A stretch of DNA of 64,000 nt. Source: Megaustenia siamemsis. Its lineage: Eukaryota; Mollusca; Gastropoda; Stylommatophora; Ariophantidae. Made by a program: the position numbers and the translations under genes. Below are positions 63,301 through 64,000 of the stretch, in pieces. How positions within the stretch are numbered: the stretch's first letter is position 1; every line of letters starts with the position of its first letter. The notes below the pieces were generated by a model. The model was not told the origin of the DNA and did not search any database. It worked only from the letters and a program-made list of their open reading frames with translations. The stretch is from NCBI GenBank assembly GCA_032433765.1, contig JAVIAB010000047.1, positions 15,603,107 through 15,667,106 on the forward strand. Direction: 5' to 3'.

Positions 63301-63598
63301 ACCATATATTGTTCTTTGTTTTTTTTCTGTTGGTTATTTATAATTTTTGCCGAGTGCTATAAACATATCTCCTCCACCTATGATTCGCTGCCATGAATAC
63401 ACTGCGTTCAGCTCGCCCCCTGCTCACCAACTTTACCACAAAATTGTGCCTATCTCAACCAAACAAACTTTAGAAATGAACACATGATTAAAATACATGA
63501 CCATACCTTGAACAAATTGGATACCACTCCAACGTAAGGTTCAAGCTGACATTTGAAAGCCCCAAGGGTAATTCGTTTATCAACAGAGACATTTAAAA
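24189..63598 (-). CDS. USP47: USP47-like ubiquitin carboxyl-terminal hydrolase, C-terminal part (10 exons, spliced)
   Basis: Ten exons on the minus strand join in frame: 63598-63507, 54077-53997, 50569-50489, 49059-48944, 45818-45700, 42882-42752, 42410-42363, 37478-37348, 31283-31215 and 24306-24189. They total 986 bases, giving about 327 residues and a stop. All introns end in AG; eight start with GT and one with GC. The joined peptide matches my memory of the C-terminal third of animal USP47 (about 1,375 residues in human), in order and with little gap: [78 protein letters not shown] and [11 protein letters not shown]. In vertebrates USP47 removes ubiquitin and is linked to DNA polymerase beta stability and beta-TrCP. 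The catalytic Cys/His domain is N-terminal and must lie beyond 64000. The related USP40 is the main alternative. Introns are unusually full of minisatellites and retroelements. Confidence 0.88.
24307..24481. other. Start of the last intron
   Basis: Unique AT-rich sequence. gtatgtgctatctttagccc near 24401 resembles a LINE 3' UTR motif seen at 34305 and 43545. Confidence 0.4.
24482..24903 (-). mobile_element. LINE family D copy with 11-bp target-site duplication
   Basis: The frame at 24476-24835 reads [20 protein letters not shown], later [15 protein letters not shown] and [16 protein letters not shown], the C-terminus of a non-LTR reverse transcriptase. The 3' end is a (TGA)n run. AGTTCTTATAT at 24471-24481 recurs at 24904-24914. 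Confidence 0.88.
24915..25079 (+). mobile_element. LINE family A-like 3' end that leads into a minisatellite
   Basis: Contains agaggttgacctagagaata, gcgagaggcaacaacatcag, cacacagaacagggatatgt and aggtcctgtgtaaggtctga, parallel to 34100-34255. Its 3' UTR merges with the 44-bp array that follows. Confidence 0.75.
25080..25620. repeat. Minisatellite, unit 44 bp, about 12 copies, grown from a LINE 3' UTR
   Basis: The unit is ggccacagaaagtttagaat then ttctgccctgaatgtgctgc and tttt. It lines up with the single-copy LINE 3' UTR at 34270-34325 (cacaaacagtctacaatttc, then atatgtgccatctttggctc). Copies are nearly identical. Confidence 0.9.
25621..26929. other. Intron sequence without recognised elements
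   Basis: Unique DNA with a C run at 26042-26060 and a G run at 26813-26832. No exon seen. The open frames at 25974-26192 and 26084-26380 overlap on opposite strands and look like chance. Confidence 0.4.
26930..27295 (-). mobile_element. SINE-4 copy (tRNA-like), minus strand
   Basis: On the minus strand the start gattggatggtccagaggta contains tggtccagagg, an exact A-box match. The body shares ccaattgccaagggttcttt (plus strand) and ctgagagggctagccatcag with 15575 and 40925. The B box is eroded in this copy. Confidence 0.65.
27466..28879. repeat. Minisatellite, unit 55 bp, about 26 copies (left block)
   Basis: The unit is ccacagtaagaagtactcca, then atcacacactagtgaaaata and ctaaaaatgacttca. Variant order repeats in long blocks (around 27640-27900, 27970-28260 and 28375-28550), so several units were copied together. 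Confidence 0.94.
28880..30487 (-). mobile_element. LINE family C (RTE-type), 1.6 kb with RT domain, inserted in the 55-bp array
   Basis: Read on the minus strand from 30462: [37 protein letters not shown], then [60 protein letters not shown] (the YADD catalytic motif), [13 protein letters not shown] and [20 protein letters not shown]. The [10 protein letters not shown] wording is RTE/BovB-like. The 5' half with the endonuclease is missing. I see a frameshift after DHRTISLI, an in-frame TAG where DEQCGFV would be expected, and a frameshift at the QGVRQGC motif (acaaaagg). The 3' end is a short (GAT)n tract. The array resumes at 30488. Confidence 0.92.
30488..30640. repeat. Minisatellite, unit 55 bp, about 3 copies (right block)
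   Basis: aatcacacactagtgaaaac and ctaaagatgatttcactaca continue the array of 27466-28879 after the LINE. These units have gatttca and tcccatc variants not seen in the left block. Confidence 0.9.
30641..30984. other. Intron spacer
   Basis: Unique sequence with T and A homopolymers; nothing recognised. Confidence 0.4.
30985..31180. repeat. Minisatellite, unit 38 bp, about 5 copies
   Basis: The unit is caacctctctgtcagttgga then tatagttctgtctgtatt. It ends about 35 bases from the splice donor of exon 9. Confidence 0.9.
31215..31283 (-). CDS. USP47: USP47-like exon 9
   Basis: This exon is 69 bases: one base finishing the split arginine, 22 codons, and AG of another split arginine. It reads [20 protein letters not shown] then EN, a highly charged segment likely to be helical. 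The acceptor is cttccag and the donor gtatgg. It corresponds to the RDKTEELMELT region of vertebrate USP47. Confidence 0.87.
31510..31690. repeat. Short degenerate repeat, unit about 38-45 bp
   Basis: About four units with tgttatcacactaaagcaaa then ctcagt. Confidence 0.7.
31745..33045. repeat. Minisatellite, unit 26-28 bp, about 50 copies
   Basis: The unit is acattaacaaacaaccaaca followed by cttcag or tttgag. A block from 31841 is repeated from 32226, a 385-bp higher-order period that includes the same rare variants (acaacaaaaatttcag, then aatcaacaattgag). Confidence 0.93.
33046..33639. other. Intron spacer
   Basis: Unique AT-rich sequence; no coding signal. Confidence 0.4.
33640..34340 (+). 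mobile_element. LINE family A-like copy, split by a foldback element
   Basis: Before the insertion a frame reads [18 protein letters not shown] and [20 protein letters not shown]. After it the text continues as [20 protein letters not shown]. The insertion occupies 33892-34073. The 3' UTR holds atgtgccatctttggctcga followed by an ataga-type tail. Confidence 0.85.
33892..34073. mobile_element. Foldback element copy 1 (182 bp, 14-bp duplication)
   Basis: CCCTAAAAATGGAG at 33878-33891 recurs at 34074-34087. A 39-bp arm at 33949-33987 is a perfect reverse complement of 34036-34074, and 33945-33980 is also a perfect reverse complement of 33998-34033. One left arm can thus pair with two right arms. 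The start, with gagggaaacttccgagg, is shared with the copy at 63021. Confidence 0.88.
34341..34894. other. Intron spacer
   Basis: Unique AT-rich sequence with weak aacattgtccacatagatat repetition near 34615-34700. No coding signal. Confidence 0.4.
34895..37237. repeat. Minisatellite, unit 52 bp, about 45 copies
   Basis: The unit is aactaacttacaagcttcat, then ccaacaatcacaaatattca and accaacatccac. Variation is nearly limited to three sites: tta/cta in acttacaag, tca/cca in aatcac, and ttc/ttt in tattcaacc. It ends about 110 bases from the donor of exon 8. Confidence 0.96.
37238..37300 (+). mobile_element. LINE 3' UTR remnant at the array edge
   Basis: ataacttctaccccatgtgc then tattttcggcagaaaagg resembles the 3' UTR motif at 34300 and 43540. 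The 52-bp array stops exactly at its upstream side. Confidence 0.55.
37348..37478 (-). CDS. USP47: USP47-like exon 8, with a GC splice donor
   Basis: This exon is 131 bases: 43 codons plus AG of a split arginine. It reads [20 protein letters not shown], then [20 protein letters not shown] and IYF. The acceptor is ttatag. The donor is AG|GCAAGT, a GC donor with otherwise perfect U1 complementarity. No GT nearby keeps the frame, and joining at this GC gives the expected R-D at the next exon. This is the most family-diagnostic exon (TFPC..SVL.IH..L.W and WPLYICDDG). Confidence 0.92.
37495..37781. repeat. Minisatellite, unit 25 bp, about 11 copies (left block)
   Basis: The unit is aaatgtagaaatattaattt then acaat. 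It starts within 20 bases of the acceptor of exon 8 and is cut by a LINE; remnants resume at 40558. Confidence 0.9.
37782..40557 (+). mobile_element. LINE family B, about 2.1 kb, inserted in the 25-bp array and split by a family A LINE
   Basis: Broken plus-strand frames give [74 protein letters not shown], a [14 protein letters not shown] stretch, FADD degraded to LLTI, and after the insertion INIDKTEVM and the C-terminal [12 protein letters not shown] followed by a (GAA)n run. GTAGAAATATT occurs at both borders (37771 and 40559), a likely duplication, although the array makes this ambiguous. Several frameshifts and stops; inactive. Confidence 0.88.
39254..39857 (-). mobile_element. LINE family A, 5'-truncated, nested in LINE B
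   Basis: AGGCACAAAAT flanks the insert (about 39243-39253 and 39858-39868). The minus-strand frame of 171 codons is open: [80 protein letters not shown] and [12 protein letters not shown]. It ends in the gacctttcgagccgtaacca motif and tatctatc. The long undamaged frame points to a recent insertion. Confidence 0.9.
40558..40600. repeat. Remnant of the 25-bp array (right block)
   Basis: gtagaaatattgattcactg then taaatgtagaaac continues the array of 37495-37781 beyond LINE B. Confidence 0.75.
40601..40924. other. Intron spacer
   Basis: Unique sequence; no feature recognised. Confidence 0.35.
40925..41240 (-). mobile_element. SINE-4 copy, with good A and B boxes, minus strand
   Basis: On the minus strand tggtctaaagg (A box) and gttcaactc (B box) both fit the Pol III consensus exactly. 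The body shares gccattttggaca and the tagcagttatcaaagatggc region with the copy at 26930. Confidence 0.75.
41241..41420. other. Intron spacer
   Basis: Unique; CATTTGTCTGTA at 41409-41420 is the left target-site duplication of the next SINE. Confidence 0.4.
41421..41733 (-). mobile_element. SINE-3 copy with target-site duplication
   Basis: Flanked by CATTTGTCTGTA (41409-41420) and CATTTATCTGTA (41734-41745). On the plus strand it contains gtaaagtacgagacttgaat, gtgttcggagacttctggat and actcacactgcttcc. Mutated relative to the copy at 44061. Confidence 0.88.
41746..42362. other. Intron 7 sequence near exon 7
   Basis: Unique sequence with a short (GAT)n tract near 42107. The minus-strand frame at 41823-42149 has no recognisable domain and no place in the USP47-like order. 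Confidence 0.4.
42363..42410 (-). CDS. USP47: USP47-like exon 7 (48-base microexon)
   Basis: This exon is 48 bases, 16 codons, reading [16 protein letters not shown] in phase 0. The acceptor is tccccag and the donor gtgagc. It follows the shortest intron of the gene (341 bases). The peptide bridges the VEELKLK end of the previous exon to GKGTFPC in the next one, exactly as the family requires. Confidence 0.88.
42752..42882 (-). CDS. USP47: USP47-like exon 6
   Basis: This exon is 131 bases: two bases finishing the split glycine and 43 codons, ending in phase 0. It reads [20 protein letters not shown], then [20 protein letters not shown]. The acceptor is ttttcag and the donor gtaagt, a full consensus. 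RWWHPS....DPF.EVVL corresponds to the RRWKPSEM.LDPFQEVVL region I recall from vertebrate USP47. Confidence 0.88.
43090..43445 (-). mobile_element. LINE family D copy, minus strand
   Basis: Frames give [33 protein letters not shown] and [14 protein letters not shown]. The 3' end is a (TGA)n run at 43092. It matches the copy at 24482. Confidence 0.85.
43446..43585 (+). mobile_element. LINE 3' UTR fragment
   Basis: gatctctgcaatatgtgcca, then gtggatctgccctatgtgct and atctttggctcgaaaggaca, two imperfect copies of the motif that ends the family A-like copy at 33640-34340. Confidence 0.65.
43586..43884. other. Intron spacer
   Basis: AT-rich sequence with no recognised feature. Confidence 0.35.
43885..44600. 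repeat. Unclassified interspersed repeat, copy 1, split by SINE-3
   Basis: Two halves (43885-44051 and 44371-44600) match 50900-51079 and 51611-51830. Shared words include acatttaaagtgatta, cttttgaggtt.aaaattga, attgaaaccacttccat and aaaatgccactttgagatga. Class unknown. Confidence 0.7.
44061..44361 (-). mobile_element. SINE-3, best copy, with perfect Pol III boxes
   Basis: TATTTGTTA flanks it at 44052-44060 and 44362-44370. On the minus strand the start cggtagccgagttgggaaaa holds the A box tagccgagttg, and gtgttcgattcccgctggga holds the B box gttcgattc. Both fit exactly, about 45 bases apart. The body is shared with 41421 and 53554. Confidence 0.92.
44601..44934. other. Intron spacer
   Basis: Unique sequence; nothing recognised. 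Confidence 0.35.
44935..45085 (-). mobile_element. LINE family B fragment, minus strand
   Basis: The complement of gcaacaaagattgtcaaatc, cagttacaccactattg and ccagacctggaccctagatg from 40040-40180 is found here in order. Confidence 0.8.
45086..45165. repeat. Short repeat shared with 52045-52130
   Basis: gttatccttgacgacagaac then aaagtagtcatcattaaaca and gaaaacgaggcccc parallels 52046-52120. Unclassified. Confidence 0.5.
45249..45558 (-). mobile_element. LINE family A 3' end with target-site duplication
   Basis: GCTCTCTGTT at 45239-45248 recurs at 45559-45568. The element is the last 310 bases of family A, with the same tail motif as 39254, and is over 95% alike by eye. Confidence 0.88.
45700..45818 (-). 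CDS. USP47: USP47-like exon 5
   Basis: This exon is 119 bases: one base finishing the split arginine, 39 codons, and one base of a split glycine. It reads [20 protein letters not shown], then [19 protein letters not shown]. The acceptor is attgcag and the donor gtgagt. RLRKKSW.NPGT.YLD and NWE.FLE.LDG match the family pattern. A 5'-truncated LINE with its own target-site duplication ends about 130 bases downstream of the exon, in the next intron. Confidence 0.9.
45984..46229 (+). mobile_element. SINE-2, full length, with 12-bp target-site duplication
   Basis: ACAATGAAACTA at 45972-45983 recurs at 46230-46241. The head reads atgatagctctgtggttaga and ggattcgatcctg; the body has cttaaatgggtactgg, ggaaagtaaagctgcac and accacgttaccccaaaaatc. 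It ends in a T-rich tail. Confidence 0.92.
46290..46585 (+). mobile_element. 300-bp TTAA-flanked non-autonomous element
   Basis: Ends ctctttccgtac and gtacggaaagag; left flank TTAA (46286-46289), right flank TTCA. Close match to 21285-21587. Confidence 0.85.
46690..46845 (+). mobile_element. LINE family A fragment
   Basis: A frame reads [20 protein letters not shown], equivalent to [20 protein letters not shown] in the copy at 39254. Confidence 0.7.
46846..46995 (+). mobile_element. LINE family C 3' end with a 44-bp tandem duplication
   Basis: aacagaactgatacgatgca then gaagattgtgg match 49825-49860. The stretch 46884-46927 is immediately repeated at 46928-46971 with two changes. It ends in a (GAT)n tract. 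Confidence 0.85.
46996..47384. other. Intron spacer
   Basis: Unique sequence; no feature recognised. Confidence 0.35.
47385..47535 (-). mobile_element. SINE-1 fragment, minus strand
   Basis: gactaggaactgaattttgt, ccctggcagccatgtgcaca and gatagctccgtctccggaga match the SINE-1 at 50013 closely; the tRNA-like part is missing. Confidence 0.85.
47887..48144 (+). mobile_element. SINE-1, full length with tRNA head
   Basis: The head ggttagcgcaatcgataggc contains tagcgcaatcg, an exact A-box match, and gccgggttcgtaccctgg is a near-perfect B box. The body has acctctgaagtcggagtaaa and ggacttcatcagaggtcaaa; the tail is (gaac)n. ACATTCTTCT flanks it at 47877-47886 and 48145-48154. Confidence 0.9.
48155..48255 (+). 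mobile_element. Second SINE-1, 5'-truncated, in tandem
   Basis: Holds only the 3' 100 bases: ctgccagggacaaacgaatt, atgcaaaattcagttcctag and gacttcgtcagaggtcaaag, with an A-rich tail. ACATTCTTCT follows again at 48256-48265, so the same 10-mer occurs three times. Confidence 0.88.
48441..48943. other. Intron spacer next to exon 4
   Basis: AT-rich with a C run at 48831-48845. No other feature recognised. Confidence 0.4.
48944..49059 (-). CDS. USP47: USP47-like exon 4
   Basis: This exon is 116 bases: 38 codons plus AG of a split arginine codon. It reads [20 protein letters not shown], then [18 protein letters not shown]. The acceptor is cacag and the donor gtgatg, which is weak beyond [15 protein letters not shown] is a hallmark stretch of the USP47 C-terminal region. 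The other two frames across the acceptor hit stops, which fixes the phase. Confidence 0.87.
49314..49911 (+). mobile_element. LINE family C, young 5'-truncated copy with an intact 194-codon frame
   Basis: ATCAAGAATATATA at 49300-49313 recurs at 49912-49925, a 14-bp duplication. The frame 49316-49900 is open to its natural stop and reads [60 protein letters not shown] and [20 protein letters not shown], ending [10 protein letters not shown] and a (GAT)n tail. This is the C-terminal part of an RTE-type reverse transcriptase, past the YADD motif. Confidence 0.93.
50013..50325 (-). mobile_element. SINE-1 copy, minus strand
   Basis: gaagtccctagagactagga, ccctggcagccatgtgcaca, gatagctccgtcttcggagg and ccaggggtggtttgccgcag are the complement of the 15805 copy. 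On the minus strand gtgggttcaaatctcag holds an exact B box gttcaaatc; the A box is degraded. Confidence 0.87.
50489..50569 (-). CDS. USP47: USP47-like exon 3
   Basis: This 81-base exon has 27 codons in phase 0 and reads [20 protein letters not shown] then LSVNEPE. The acceptor is cttacag and the donor gtcagt. The preceding exon joins it directly (DGK then FNIKLG), as in the family, so no exon is missing between them. Confidence 0.86.
50660..50930 (-). other. Unidentified open frame without ATG, minus strand
   Basis: A frame stays open for about 85 codons, ending in a stop near 50649. It reads [40 protein letters not shown] and [20 protein letters not shown]. The composition is protein-like (balanced charge, no repeats) yet it is not part of the USP47-like order: exons 2 and 3 join directly without it. 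It may be a fragment of a transposon protein or a coincidence. I do not recognise the family. Confidence 0.35.
50900..51830. repeat. Unclassified interspersed repeat, copy 2, split by a LINE
   Basis: Halves 50900-51079 and 51611-51830 match the copy at 43885-44600. Here the interruption is a family C LINE rather than SINE-3. Confidence 0.7.
51080..51610 (-). mobile_element. LINE family C copy, minus strand
   Basis: Frames give [40 protein letters not shown] and NIRKKQ, the same order as 49314-49911 but broken by frameshifts. The 3' end starts with a (CAT)n run at 51087. Confidence 0.87.
51831..52414. other. Intron spacer
   Basis: Unique except 52045-52130, which matches 45086-45165. Confidence 0.35.
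52415..52860 (+). mobile_element. SINE-5 copy interrupted by SINE-2
   Basis: gcattgtggagttgtggtta and ggggttcaaatgccagttga form a tRNA-like head. gtataaggctctt (to 52540) continues after the SINE-2 as ttcttgggtccacccaacct, parallel to aaaagctcttgtggtccacc in the copy at 13520. Confidence 0.6.
52541..52781 (+). mobile_element. SINE-2, full length, with target-site duplication
   Basis: AAGGCTCTT at 52532-52540 recurs at 52782-52790. The head has tagctcagtgg, an exact A box, and cgggttcacccag, a near B box. The body matches 45984-46229. Confidence 0.92.
52861..53546. other. Intron spacer
   Basis: Unique sequence. The plus-strand frame at 52978-53364 has a hydrophobic stretch but no recognisable family or splice structure; I do not call it. 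Confidence 0.35.
53554..53898 (-). mobile_element. SINE-3 copy
   Basis: gtgctcggcggcctatccag, gtgttcggagacttctggac and cacactgcttccagtgggaa match 44061-44361. CTGATTA flanks it at 53547-53553 and 53899-53905. The B box is mutated (gggaattaaacat on the plus strand). Confidence 0.87.
53997..54077 (-). CDS. USP47: USP47-like exon 2
   Basis: This 81-base exon has exactly 27 codons and begins and ends in phase 0. It reads [20 protein letters not shown] then SFFEDGK. The acceptor is ctaccag and the donor gtaaac. The [11 protein letters not shown] segment is strongly USP47-like. The intron before it, 9,429 bases, holds the 15-bp and the 26-bp giant arrays. Confidence 0.85.
54165..54790 (-). mobile_element. 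LINE family C copy carrying a 50-bp triplication
   Basis: The frame 54314-54550 reads [20 protein letters not shown] and [20 protein letters not shown]. Near 54525-54690 the stretch tttgtttactgtccatgatt, then cactttcataggtcagaatt and ggttctata, occurs three times in a row where other copies have one. Confidence 0.87.
54525..54690. repeat. Three-unit tandem repeat, 50 bp, inside a LINE
   Basis: Units are identical except ataat/atagt at the junction. This looks like a newborn minisatellite. Confidence 0.9.
54955..58530. repeat. Giant minisatellite, unit 15 bp, about 238 copies
   Basis: The unit is aagatgaataagctc. Variation is almost limited to aag/atg at bases 10-12 and ctc/ttc/cac at bases 13-15. 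The unit is five codons long and lacks stops in several frames, which produces overlapping pseudo-ORFs of about 1,200 codons on both strands (KMNKL, HLELI and FILNL repeats). Long variant strings recur, for example from 55651, 56926 and 57871 (spacings 1,275 and 945 bases). It lies in the 9.4-kb intron between exons 1 and 2. Confidence 0.97.
58531..58969. other. Intron spacer between the two giant arrays
   Basis: Unique sequence; no coding signal. Contains tgtgtgtgtgtttgg near 58889. Confidence 0.4.
58970..63008. repeat. Giant minisatellite, unit 26 bp, about 155 copies
   Basis: The unit is tcattttgttctctcaatta then aagctc. Variants are aatta/agta/aata and agctct/agttgt/agctgt. A distinctive block starting tcaaataaatctgtcatttt at 60001 is repeated from 62471, exactly 2,470 bases or 95 units later. 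A few units are shortened (agctctcagttctctcaatt). Confidence 0.96.
63021..63386. mobile_element. Foldback element copy 2 (about 366 bp) with tRNA-like arms
   Basis: GCTGCCATGAATACA at 63006-63020 recurs at 63387-63401. The left arm (from about 63080) and the right arm (to 63389) are reverse complements over about 115 bases by eye, with a loop of roughly 70 bases. Both arms contain a B-box-like sequence: caggttcgatcctgc at 63281 and its complement ggatccaacctg near 63182. The first 60 bases, with gagggaaacttccgagg, match copy 1 at 33892. Confidence 0.85.
63507..63598 (-). CDS. USP47: USP47-like exon 1 of those in the window
   Basis: The exon is 92 bases: two bases finishing a codon, then 30 codons. 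It reads [20 protein letters not shown] followed by GVVSNLFK. The acceptor is ctgcag at its upstream edge (63599 and above on the plus strand) and the donor is gtatgg. It ends in phase 0, matching the phase-0 start of the next exon. The motif ITLGAFK...LEPYVGV is one I recall from USP47 just before the FRVY segment. Its own upstream exon is not in the window, because only about 400 bases remain to the edge. Confidence 0.82.
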
Positions 63599-63909
63599 CT
63601 GCAGGAAAGTGAGAAGAAATAAAGTTTGAATTAGCCAACTCTGATGATGATACTAATAATAGTAGCCAATCACAAAGCAGTGATGACAATTTCAATCTTG
63701 TATGGTTGCACCTTTATTGTACTGAGACATTTTACAGGGAAATTTTGTGACATACACTGTCAAATTTTATTATGTGTGTCATGCTTATATTATCCTTTCT
63801 TGATGAATATATTCTTTGTACCTTATTGATTCAATATTTTCTGCAAAACAAGCAGTCTTAGTAATGGTTACAATGCCATAGTGGGTGTTTTGTGCAAGGG
63901 TTTACCAGG
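63599..63909. other. Start of the next intron upstream
   Basis: AT-rich sequence beyond exon 1; no further exon seen before the window edge. Confidence 0.4.
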
Positions 63910-64000
63910 ACACCAATCACACACTTTTGATGATGCAATCACCAATCACACAACTTTGATGATGCAATCACCAATAACACAATTTTAATGATGCAATCAC
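63910..64000. repeat. Minisatellite running off the window edge, unit about 29-30 bp
   Basis: caccaatcacacaactttga then tgatgcaat occurs about three times and is cut by the window end. Confidence 0.75.

Noticed and set aside
63910..64000. Telomere or centromere satellite
   Set aside because: No TTAGGG-type repeats anywhere in the window, and arrays are short, varied and mixed with a gene.

Overview
This window looks like animal nuclear DNA: AT-rich, one multi-exon gene with GT/GC-AG introns, tRNA-derived SINEs, RTE-type LINE remnants and a very heavy load of minisatellites. Repeat style and LINE peptides suggest a mollusc or another lophotrochozoan, but that is an impression, not a demonstration. 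Nothing bacterial was seen (no operons, CRISPR or rRNA).

The only host gene I can assemble is the C-terminal part of a USP47-like deubiquitinase on the minus strand. Ten exons run from 63598 down to a stop codon at 24189. Each splice junction keeps the frame, giving about 327 residues. The rest of the gene, including the catalytic domain, would lie beyond position 64000. The exons total under 1 kb; nine introns of 0.34 to 9.4 kb fill the remaining ~38 kb. One intron uses a GC donor.

Layout: 1-24188 lies downstream of the gene and holds tandem arrays (42, 43, 33, 26, 24/26, 31, 38, 44 and 39 bp units), SINEs, LINE 3' ends and three short TTAA-flanked elements. 24189-63598 is the gene, whose introns carry arrays of 44, 55, 38, 26, 52, 25, 15 and 26 bp units, at least a dozen LINE fragments and several SINEs with target-site duplications. 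63599-64000 is the start of the next intron and a new array at the edge. By my count roughly 25 kb, about 39% of the window, is tandem repeat.

Insertion order can be read at several places: a LINE splits the 55-bp array; a LINE sits in the 25-bp array and is itself split by a younger LINE; SINEs sit inside LINEs and other SINEs; a foldback element sits in a LINE. Several arrays begin inside or beside LINE 3' ends or SINE tails, and two LINE copies show two- or three-unit duplications, so the window appears to show minisatellites at different stages of growth. The long open frames at 6.5-9.6 kb and 54.9-58.5 kb are products of the repeat units, not genes.
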